Of a DNA stretch of 12,403 nt, positions 7,148 through 12,403 are shown piece by piece. The stretch lies in contig DATGYC010000059.1 of NCBI GenBank assembly GCA_035298385.1, positions 1 through 12,403 of the forward strand. The letters run 5' to 3'. A program made the translations under genes and the position numbers. How positions within the stretch are numbered: the stretch's first letter is position 1; each line of letters opens with the position of its first letter. The notes beneath the pieces are model-generated. The model saw only the letters and a program-made list of their open reading frames with translations, was not told the origin of the DNA and did not search any database. The stretch comes from DATGYC01 sp035298385 (GTDB lineage: Bacteria > Bacillota > Sulfobacillia > Symbiobacteriales > Symbiobacteriaceae).

Positions 7148-7181
7148 CAAAGGGGGCGTCCTGCTGGACGCCCCCTTTGTT
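7146..7181 (+). terminator. uvrA terminator
   Basis: A perfect 16-bp stem (7146-7161 with 7166-7181) and a TGCT loop. The first two bases of the hairpin are the last two of the uvrA TAA stop. The descending arm ends CCTTTGTT followed by CGTT, a modest U-rich tail. It separates uvrA from the next gene. Confidence 0.9.
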
Positions 7182-7256
7182 CGTTAAAGTACTGGCAGGA
7201 TTTGTTCCCTCCATCACGAATCAGCGAAGCAAGAGAAAGTTCAAGGGGCGACGTTT

Positions 7257-9194
7257 GTGCCAGTTTACCAAAGCTGTTCAACCTGTGGCGGCACAATCGA
7301 CGCCGCCCTCCATCGCTGTCCGGTCTGCGGCGCTGAACGAATTCAGGGTCGCTCAGCTAGGCGAAGGTCTCGACCCACAATGAAGGTAGCCGGGTGGATC
7401 GTCGCGCTGGCGACCCTGGTCGTCTTTGTGATCGGCGCTACAGGGGGTTTCCTGTACCGCTCCGGTTATCAGAGCGGGGGCGCCCCGACCGGCGGCTTCC
7501 AACTCCAACCACTACCGCTGTCCGCGACCGCCGAGGGAGAGGATGACCCCTGGGCGGCCGTGTTGCGGGTACAGCCCAAGGGAGCGGGCGGTAGCCGCGA
7601 GGGTACCGGTTTCTTCATCGATCGGAGTGGGCACTTGGTCACGGCGGCGCATGTCGTTGAGGGTGGTCAGTGCGTCACGCTCTTGGACCAGAACGGCCGG
7701 AGTTATGAGGGGACCGTCCTAGGGATGGACCGCCTGCTCGACATCGCCCTGGTACGGGTGGCGACACCGGGGGCGCCCCGCGCCTATCTACCAGTAGCTG
7801 ACCTAGAGCCTCCCACTATCGGTACGGATGTGGCGGTCGCCCACCTAGTCACGGGTAACGATCCTGTTGAGCAACGTGGCGAGATCAAGCGCGTCGGCTT
7901 GTCCATCTCGGTCGATGGCCGCTACCTGCAGAACCTCACCGAACTCAAGGGCGTTGAGGCCGTTCCGGGCATGAGTGGCGGACCCGTAGTCGACCGTCAG
8001 ACAGGCAAGGCGCTCGGCGTTCTGGTCGCCGGGACCCAGGCCGGTGATGGCTACGCGATTCCCTTCAAGCAGTCCGGCCAACGGCTGCACGAGTGGAGTG
8101 CTCTGCCGACGCCAGGAGGCTGCACCCAGCCAGTAGCCAGCACGCAGACAGCCCTACAACTTGTGACGATCACCCCGCTCTCTGGTCTGCTCGGAGTCTG
8201 GGGCGCCGACGTAGCCGATGGGGCGACGCTCGCTCTCCGGGAGATGGAGGCCGAGTTGCAAAGGGTAGGATACCAAGTCTCTCTCCGCCGTCTGGATGAC
8301 GCGGGCAATCCGGATCAGGCCAAAGAGCAGGCGGGCCTCGTTGCGGCGGATCCGCACGTAGTTGGTGTGATCGGCAGTCTGACCAACCCCCTAAGTGAGG
8401 CGGTCTATGCGGGTCTGGCCGGGAGTCAGAGGGTTCACATCATCCCGGCCTCACCTGCGGAGGCGCCGTTTGCGGGTAAGGGGAGGCCACCCTTCCGTCT
8501 TGTGCCAGCTGTGCAGGAGCAGATGGTGCGGTTGCTTGAGACCCTGCGCCAGCAGCAGCAGGTTCAGAACGTCGTCCTCCTCGATGACGGTACAGCCCTG
8601 GGGCGAGCACGGACACGGCTCTTTGCGACCCTCGCTGAGGCTGATGGGTTACGCATTGCCGATGAGGTCAGCCTCAGCCCTGACCTGACGCCCGAGCAAC
8701 TCTACGCGCGAGTTAGCAAGGGGAATCCGGACCTGATCTATTTCGGCGGTAACGCAGGTACGCTGCGCGGGATCCTTGCCTTGCTGGAGAGGCGTCCCTG
8801 GCCCCTGGCCGGAGGTGCGGAACTCGCAGACCGCGGCTTTGAGTCGCTGCCGCCGGCGGTGACCGAGGGGATGCTCTTCCCCTATCCCGTCACCGCTCCG
8901 CCAAGCTCCTTTACGGCGCACTTTGAGTCGGTGCTGGGCAAGCCGACGGCCGGCCTGTCCGCCTATGGCTATGACTCTGCCATGCTCATTCTGGAGGGGC
9001 TCGTAGCCTGGGGAGCGGACCATCCGGGACAGGTGCCCGATGGTGAGGCACTCGCCAAGTGGATCGCGCAACGGACTCGGTACCAAGGCGTCTCGGGCCG
9101 GATCGGCTTCCGTCCGAACGGTGAGAACGGCGAGGCGTCTATTCCGATCTACCGCTGGAGCAAGGGCGCCCTTCAACAGATGTCGAAAAGTTAA
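7257..9194 (+). CDS. Membrane-anchored trypsin-like protease fused to a LivJ-like solute-binding domain
   Basis: 645 residues with four parts. (a) Residues 7-24 form a zinc ribbon, C7-X2-C10-X10-C21-X2-C24. (b) A basic stretch (28-43) and one membrane helix (44-66), so the ribbon should be cytoplasmic and the rest outside. (c) About 95-285 is an HtrA/trypsin-type serine protease with triad H132 (VTAAHVV), D162 (LLDIALV) and S240 (GMSGGPVV). No PDZ domain is seen. (d) About 300-640 is a type 1 periplasmic binding protein fold of the Leu/Ile/Val-receptor kind, beginning LQLVTITPLSG and holding typical segments such as VVGVIGSLTNPLSEAVYAGL and GYDSAMLILEGL. Start GTG 7257 has AAGGGG 8 bases upstream. 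No ABC permease or ATPase genes are adjacent, so a sensor role is more likely than transport, with ligand binding perhaps regulating proteolysis. That role is inference. Terminators flank the gene on both sides; no clear promoter was found in the 75-base gap upstream. Confidence 0.9.
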   Translation: MPVYQSCSTCGGTIDAALHRCPVCGAERIQGRSARRRSRPTMKVAGWIVALATLVVFVIGATGGFLYRSGYQSGGAPTGGFQLQPLPLSATAEGEDDPWAAVLRVQPKGAGGSREGTGFFIDRSGHLVTAAHVVEGGQCVTLLDQNGRSYEGTVLGMDRLLDIALVRVATPGAPRAYLPVADLEPPTIGTDVAVAHLVTGNDPVEQRGEIKRVGLSISVDGRYLQNLTELKGVEAVPGMSGGPVVDRQTGKALGVLVAGTQAGDGYAIPFKQSGQRLHEWSALPTPGGCTQPVASTQTALQLVTITPLSGLLGVWGADVADGATLALREMEAELQRVGYQVSLRRLDDAGNPDQAKEQAGLVAADPHVVGVIGSLTNPLSEAVYAGLAGSQRVHIIPASPAEAPFAGKGRPPFRLVPAVQEQMVRLLETLRQQQQVQNVVLLDDGTALGRARTRLFATLAEADGLRIADEVSLSPDLTPEQLYARVSKGNPDLIYFGGNAGTLRGILALLERRPWPLAGGAELADRGFESLPPAVTEGMLFPYPVTAPPSSFTAHFESVLGKPTAGLSAYGYDSAMLILEGLVAWGADHPGQVPDGEALAKWIAQRTRYQGVSGRIGFRPNGENGEASIPIYRWSKGALQQMSKS

Positions 9195-9196
9195 GC

Positions 9197-9221
9197 GAAC
9201 CCCGCTTCGGCGGGGTTCTTT
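9197..9221 (+). terminator. Terminator after the protease/solute-binding gene
   Basis: GAACCCCGC (9197-9205) pairs with GCGGGGTTC (9210-9218) around a TTCG tetraloop, followed by TTT. It begins 2 bases after the stop codon and precedes uvrC. Confidence 0.9.
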
Positions 9222-9226
9222 GCTTG

Positions 9227-9235
9227 TGGTAAAAT
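9227..9235 (+). promoter_or_regulatory. Possible extended -10 promoter of uvrC
   Basis: TGGTAAAAT fits an extended -10 box (TGn followed by TAAAAT). No -35 is visible because the preceding bases are the terminator. Transcription would start only a base or two before the ribosome site, which is tight, so this is tentative. Because the terminator just upstream isolates uvrC, some promoter is expected here. Confidence 0.35.
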
Positions 9236-9241
9236 AAGGGC

Positions 9242-9248
9242 GAGGTGA
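9242..9248 (+). promoter_or_regulatory. Ribosome binding site that decides the uvrC start
   Basis: GAGGTGA is a near-perfect anti-SD match. Its GAGG ends 8 bases before GTG 9254. An upstream in-frame GTG at 9245 lies inside this site, so it cannot be the start. Confidence 0.75.
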
Positions 9249-9253
9249 GTCTG

Positions 9254-11155
9254 GTGAACGTGGATGATCAGTTGAAGCTGCTGCCGGACCGGCCCGGCTG
9301 CTACCTCTATCGTAACGCCGAGGGCCGGGTCATCTACGTGGGCAAGGCGATCAATCTGAAGAATCGGGTGCGGCAGTACTTCCAGTCCTCGCGCAACCTG
9401 ACAGCCAAGGTCCTCGCCATGGTGACGCAGATCGCCTCGATCGAACACATCGTAACCGACAGTGAGATCGAAGCGCTGATCCTGGAGTCGAACCTGATCA
9501 AGAAGCACAAGCCGAAGTACAACATCCGCCTGCGGGATGATAAGCAGTACCCTTACTTGAAGCTCTCCACGAATGAGGTTTGGCCACGAATCGTCGTCAC
9601 CCGCACGATGAAGAAGGACGGCGCCCGCTACTACGGGCCCTTTACCTCTACACAACCAATGTGGGAGACCCTGAAGCTCTCCCGCCGGCTCTTCCCTCTC
9701 CGGACCTGCAACGACCCCACCAAGCATCCGAAGGCGTGCCTGCAGTATCACATTGGGCGCTGCCTTGCACCGTGTCTCGCCTCGTTCGACCAGCATGAGG
9801 CCTACGCCCAGGCGGTCAAGGACCTGGGCGCCTTTCTCGAGGGGCGCAGTGACGAAGTGACCGGCCGAATCCGTGATCGGATGGAGGCCGCCGCCGAGGA
9901 CCTGCAGTTCGAGCGGGCCGCGGAGCTCCGAGATCAGCTCTTTGCGATCGAGAAGGTAACGGAGAAGCAGAAGGTGCTCCTGCATGACCTGGCCAACCTG
10001 GATGCGATTAGCTACGCCCGCGGGCATGACGAGGCGGCGGTCCAGGTCTTCTTCGTGCGCGAGGGCAAGGTCCTCGGGCGAGACCGATTCATTATGGCTG
10101 GTGCTGATGAGATGAGCGGACCCGAGATCCTGGCCGCCTTTATCGAGCAGCACTACAACCAGACCGACTTCGTTCCGAAGGAGATCCTGGTCAGCGAAGA
10201 GTTGTCAGAGCCCGAGATACTGGAGGCTTGGCTCGCCCAGAAGCGAGGCAGCAAGGTGGAGATCCGCCAGCCTCGCCGGGGCGATAAGCGCGAACTGATC
10301 GAGATGGTGACCGCCAACGCCAAGGAGGGCATGACTGAGCGCCGCCAGGAGCGAGAGCAAGAGCTTGCCGCCACCGATGGCGCCATGCGGGAGTTGCAAG
10401 AGGCGTTGGGCCTGGAGCGCCTGCCTTACCGGATCGAGTGCTTCGATGTTTCGCATGTGCAGGGCTCGGAGGTCGTCGCCTCCATGGTCGTCTTCGAAGG
10501 GGGGCGCCCGAAGAAGGAGGACTACCGCCGCTTTAAGGTCCGGGACCAGAATAACGACTTCGCTAACATGGCTGACGCCGTAAGCCGGCGCTTCAAGCGC
10601 GGCCTGGCTGAACGAGAGGCCATGATGGAAGGGCGTGTCCGCGACCTAGAGGAAGGGCGAATGGAACTGGTCGCCGAGGAGGCGGTCGAGTGGGGAGACT
10701 CTGAGGCGAAGTTCGCCGCCTTCCCCGATCTCCTGATTATCGATGGTGGTAAGGGCCAACTCGCCTACGCCCGGGATGCGATGCGTAGCCTGGGTGTGGA
10801 GCACCTCCGTACCTTCGGCCTAGCCAAGGAGGAGGAACTCCTCTGCGAGGAGGGGCGGGAGGAGTGGATCCGCCTGCCACGGGGATCGCAAGGGCTCTAT
10901 CTGCTCCAGCGCATCCGAGATGAGGCTCACCGGTTCGCGATCACCTACCACCGGGCGCTGCACCGCAAGGCAGCGACCAAGTCCCGTCTCGAGGAGATTC
11001 CGGGTATCGGGCCGGTGCGCCGCAAGGCGTTACTCAAGGAGTTTGGATCTGTAAAGCGCATCCGGGAGGCGAGCCTGGAGGAGATCGCGGGGGTTCCGGG
11101 TATGAACATGGAGATTGCGGAGCGAATCCGTGACTTTTTTGCGGGACAACGGTAA
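9254..11155 (+). CDS. uvrC: Excinuclease ABC subunit C (UvrC)
   Basis: Dual-incision nuclease of nucleotide excision repair, acting on the UvrB-DNA complex. 633 residues from GTG 9254, a usual length. The N-terminal GIY-YIG nuclease makes the 3' cut; its motifs read GCY (15-17) and YVG (28-30), with SEIEALILESNLIKKHKPKY following. A UVR motif (about 200-235, LQFERAAELRDQL) contacts UvrB. The C-terminal RNase H-like nuclease makes the 5' cut and has D398 in FDVSHVQG, D497 in LIIDGGKGQL and H559 in HRFAITYHR. Tandem helix-hairpin-helix motifs (about 578-633, EEIPGIGPVRRKALL and AGVPGMNMEIAERI) bind DNA. The gene is a separate transcription unit behind a strong terminator, and no clear LexA box is seen before it. 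No T-tracted terminator follows it, so transcription may run on into the deacetylase gene. Confidence 0.98.
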   Translation: MNVDDQLKLLPDRPGCYLYRNAEGRVIYVGKAINLKNRVRQYFQSSRNLTAKVLAMVTQIASIEHIVTDSEIEALILESNLIKKHKPKYNIRLRDDKQYPYLKLSTNEVWPRIVVTRTMKKDGARYYGPFTSTQPMWETLKLSRRLFPLRTCNDPTKHPKACLQYHIGRCLAPCLASFDQHEAYAQAVKDLGAFLEGRSDEVTGRIRDRMEAAAEDLQFERAAELRDQLFAIEKVTEKQKVLLHDLANLDAISYARGHDEAAVQVFFVREGKVLGRDRFIMAGADEMSGPEILAAFIEQHYNQTDFVPKEILVSEELSEPEILEAWLAQKRGSKVEIRQPRRGDKRELIEMVTANAKEGMTERRQEREQELAATDGAMRELQEALGLERLPYRIECFDVSHVQGSEVVASMVVFEGGRPKKEDYRRFKVRDQNNDFANMADAVSRRFKRGLAEREAMMEGRVRDLEEGRMELVAEEAVEWGDSEAKFAAFPDLLIIDGGKGQLAYARDAMRSLGVEHLRTFGLAKEEELLCEEGREEWIRLPRGSQGLYLLQRIRDEAHRFAITYHRALHRKAATKSRLEEIPGIGPVRRKALLKEFGSVKRIREASLEEIAGVPGMNMEIAERIRDFFAGQR

Positions 11156-11168
11156 ATAATTGGGAACC

Positions 11169-11178
11169 GGGGCGCCCC
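11169..11178. repeat. Intergenic GGGGCGCCCC palindrome abutting a -35 box
   Basis: A perfect 10-bp palindrome without a loop, one base upstream of the -35 hexamer of the deacetylase promoter. It contains one of the 16 GGGCGCCC copies of the window. It could be a protein-binding site or simply another copy of the dispersed word. It is too tight to fold as a hairpin terminator for uvrC. Confidence 0.5.
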
Positions 11179-11179
11179 T

Positions 11180-11208
11180 TTGACGGGTCTAACGTGCAGG
11201 ATTAGAAT
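11180..11208 (+). promoter_or_regulatory. Promoter of the polysaccharide deacetylase gene
   Basis: TTGACG (11180-11185) and TAGAAT (11203-11208) are 17 bases apart, each matching 5 of 6 sigma-A consensus positions. Transcription would begin near 11215, leaving a leader of about 54 bases before GTG 11269. Confidence 0.8.
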
Positions 11209-11268
11209 TGAGGGTGACACATAATTGGACTCGGTCAACGGCCTTCAGTAATAAAGGAGCTAACGACC

Positions 11269-12084
11269 GTGAAGAAACAGACGCTCCCCCTTCTCCTGCT
11301 CGCGGCCCTTTTGGCGGCATGTACGACGAAGCCCCAGCCGGTACCGCAGCAGCCTCCTGCCTCGGTCCCTGCCGCAACGACTCCCGAGCCTCCTAAGACG
11401 ACTGAACCGGCTCAACCACCTGCGCCCAAGGTCGATCCGATCCAAGCGATGGGCTGGTACGAGTCGGATATTGGCTACCCAATGAAGTCGGATGACCCGA
11501 AGGCTGTCGGCCTAAAGGTCGCCATGCTTACCTTCGATGATGGCCCGACCAAGGACGTTACGCCGCAGATCCTCGATGTGCTGAAGCGGGAGAAGATCCG
11601 GGCGATCTTCTTCGTGACGGGCTATGGCATCGAGCAGGCACCAGACATGTTGAAGCGAATCGCGGCTGAGGGTCACATCATCGCTGTTCACACGATGACG
11701 CATCCCGACTTGGCGACGCTCTCCCAGGCGGAACAGCGTAAGGAGATCGTGCCGGTCATTGCCAAGGTCAAAGAGTTGACCGGAATTACGCCGACCTATA
11801 TTCGGCCTCCCTTTGGCTCGTATAACAAGGACCTGCTGGCTCTTTGCAAGGAACTCGGCCTGACCGTGACGACCTGGTCGAACGGCTCGCTCGACTGGGA
11901 CAGGTTGGACAGCAACGGCCACAAGGACCCGCAGAAGGTGGTTGACTCGGTCCTGGAGCAGTTGACACCGGGCTCGAATATCCTGATGCACGACACGCAC
12001 CAGCACACAGCTGATGCCTTGCCCACGCTGATCAAATCGCTGCGAGACAAGGGGTATCAGTTCGTTACTCTGGGTAAGGGATAA
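11269..12084 (+). CDS. Lipoprotein polysaccharide deacetylase (NodB/CE4 family)
   Basis: Predicted cell-surface, metal-dependent deacetylase, most likely of N-acetyl sugars in peptidoglycan. 271 residues. The signal peptide MKKQTLPLLLLAALLAAC ends in a lipobox (LAA-C18), so Cys18 would be lipidated. Residues 20-56 are a Pro/Thr/Ala-rich linker lifting the domain off the membrane. The NodB domain (about 82-271) has all its hallmarks: TFDDGP (88-93, catalytic D90 and metal ligand D91), HTMTH with metal ligands H141 and H145, RPPFGSY (R179 onward), and LMHDTH with H241. The start is GTG 11269 with AAAGGAG (11253-11259) 9 bases upstream and the sigma-A promoter at 11180-11208. It resembles PdaA/PgdA-type enzymes, but the substrate cannot be fixed from sequence, so no symbol is given. 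Confidence 0.93.
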   Translation: MKKQTLPLLLLAALLAACTTKPQPVPQQPPASVPAATTPEPPKTTEPAQPPAPKVDPIQAMGWYESDIGYPMKSDDPKAVGLKVAMLTFDDGPTKDVTPQILDVLKREKIRAIFFVTGYGIEQAPDMLKRIAAEGHIIAVHTMTHPDLATLSQAEQRKEIVPVIAKVKELTGITPTYIRPPFGSYNKDLLALCKELGLTVTTWSNGSLDWDRLDSNGHKDPQKVVDSVLEQLTPGSNILMHDTHQHTADALPTLIKSLRDKGYQFVTLGKG

Positions 12085-12088
12085 CCGC

Positions 12089-12132
12089 GCATGGAGGAAC
12101 AGGGGAGGGGCGCCCCCCTCCCCTGACCATGC
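12089..12132 (+). terminator. G/C-rich hairpin after the deacetylase gene
   Basis: CAGGGGAGGGG (12100-12110) pairs exactly with CCCCTCCCCTG (12115-12125) around CGCC. An outer helix GCATGG (12089-12094) with CCATGC (12127-12132) extends it across an asymmetric internal loop. It starts 5 bases after the stop codon. There is no U-tract, so it may stabilise the 3' end or need a factor to terminate. Confidence 0.6.
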
Positions 12133-12166
12133 CCGTTGTCGCATAAGAGAATCTACGCCTAGAGTG

Positions 12167-12195
12167 TTGACGATCGACCAGGAAGCTGATAAAGT
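12167..12195 (+). promoter_or_regulatory. Promoter of the tRNA-Leu genes
   Basis: TTGACG (12167-12172) and TAAAGT (12190-12195) with a 17-base spacer. Transcription would begin near 12202, about 66 bases before the first tRNA. Confidence 0.7.
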
Positions 12196-12227
12196 TAGTA
12201 CCTGTTCCCCCCCTCGTAAAGAGCGAA

Positions 12228-12262
12228 GCAAACACGGTCTAAACACTGGTTTGCGAGCAAAC
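12228..12262 (+). other. Alternative hairpins in the tRNA leader
   Basis: GCAAAC occurs at 12228-12233 and 12257-12262, with its complement GTTTGC between them at 12249-12254. The middle element can pair with either flank but not both at once. The two outer copies belong to a short direct repeat (GCGAAGCAAAC, GCGAGCAAAC). The segment would be part of the 5' leader removed from the tRNA precursor. Confidence 0.4.
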
Positions 12263-12267
12263 AAGAT

Positions 12268-12350
12268 GTCGGCGTGGCGGAATTGGCAGACGCGTACGTT
12301 TGAGGGGCGTATGGGAGACCGTGCGGGTTCAAGTCCCGCCGCCGACACCA
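12268..12350 (+). tRNA. tRNA-Leu (anticodon GAG)
   Basis: Class II tRNA of 83 nt. The acceptor GTCGGCG (12268-12274) pairs with CGCCGAC (12340-12346), then discriminator A and an encoded CCA (12348-12350). The anticodon stem TACGT/GCGTA (12295-12299, 12307-12311) frames loop TTGAGGG with anticodon GAG at 12302-12304, reading CUC and CUU. A variable arm lies at 12312-12322 and the T arm GCGGG-TTCAAGT-CCCGC at 12323-12339. Confidence 0.96.
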
Positions 12351-12366
12351 GTTTCCTTATATAGAT

Positions 12367-12403
12367 GCGGACGTGGCGGAATCGGCAGACGCGCACGGCT
12401 CAG
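12367..12403 (+). tRNA. tRNA-Leu (anticodon CAG), cut by the window end
   Basis: The first 37 nt of a second tRNA-Leu. From the GTGGCGGAAT-CGGCAGACGCG core onward it aligns with the first copy. The anticodon stem CACGG (12394-12398) is followed by loop CTCAG, so the anticodon is CAG (12401-12403) and the window stops on its last base. It begins 16 bases after the first tRNA, so the two are probably co-transcribed. Confidence 0.85.

Larger units (their letters stand above)
2648..12115. repeat. Dispersed octamer palindrome GGGCGCCC, 16 copies
   Basis: Exact copies start at 2648, 3046, 4321, 4646, 5527, 5626, 6142, 6301, 6592, 7045, 7478, 7771, 9164, 10502, 11170 and 12108. Fourteen lie in genes (two in the HNH gene, eight in uvrA, three in the protease fusion, one in uvrC) and two lie between genes. 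None is found before 2648, although the PTS gene is 1.9 kb long. Confidence 0.8.

Noticed and set aside
7182..7256. Promoter for the protease fusion gene
   Set aside because: Candidates such as TAAAGT at 7185-7190 have no acceptable -35 partner, so none is called.
11512..12396. 294-residue minus-strand open frame ending in the tRNA region
   Set aside because: It is antisense to the deacetylase, and its SAAGLEPARSP segment is the well-known false translation of a reversed tRNA-Leu.
1..12403. CRISPR array, transposase or intact mobile element
   Set aside because: No regularly spaced repeats and no transposase or integrase frame were found; only the dead group II relic is present.

Overview
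The window looks like chromosome from a GC-rich, Gram-positive (Bacillota-type) bacterium, possibly a Symbiobacterium-like lineage, though the genus is a guess. Pointers are a Bacillus-type LexA box in the uvrA promoter, sigma-A-like promoters with 17-bp spacers, strong GGAGG-type ribosome sites with frequent GTG/TTG starts, a one-protein IICBA glucose-family PTS permease that follows Bacillus PtsG closely in its second half, a proline-rich-linker lipoprotein deacetylase, and tRNA-Leu with an encoded CCA.

Layout. (1) 1-511 holds no intact gene. It has a cluster of hairpins with a 22-bp direct repeat, an intrinsic terminator (159-187), and directly after it the collapsed relic of a group IIC intron: the 5' end of the ribozyme fused to the C-terminal end of its reverse transcriptase. 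(2) 512-2416 encodes a glucose-family PTS permease. It converges, through a shared perfect hairpin, with a minus-strand pair: a small HNH nuclease that resembles the PLMP+HNH (IshB-like) relatives of IscB, and a major-facilitator transporter gene wrecked by an internal deletion plus frame change. (3) 4213-7147 is uvrA, with a LexA/SOS box inside its promoter. (4) 7257-9194 encodes an unusual membrane protein: zinc ribbon, one transmembrane helix, HtrA/trypsin-like serine protease, then a LivJ-like type 1 solute-binding domain. (5) 9254-11155 is uvrC. (6) 11269-12084 is a lipoprotein polysaccharide deacetylase. (7) Two tRNA-Leu genes (GAG, then CAG cut by the window edge) follow their own promoter.

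Functional links. uvrA and uvrC supply two of the three excision-repair proteins; uvrB is not in the window. The protease/solute-binding gene between them is walled off by strong terminators, so it is more likely an independent envelope-sensing or quality-control gene than a repair gene. The deacetylase is a cell-wall enzyme. Most plus-strand units are insulated by perfect-stem hairpins. The octamer palindrome GGGCGCCC occurs 16 times between 2648 and 12115, far more than base composition predicts.

The best candidates for something new are the protease/solute-binding fusion, the RuvC-less IscB-like HNH protein, the GGGCGCCC iteration, and the intron relic sitting exactly on a terminator in front of a PTS gene.
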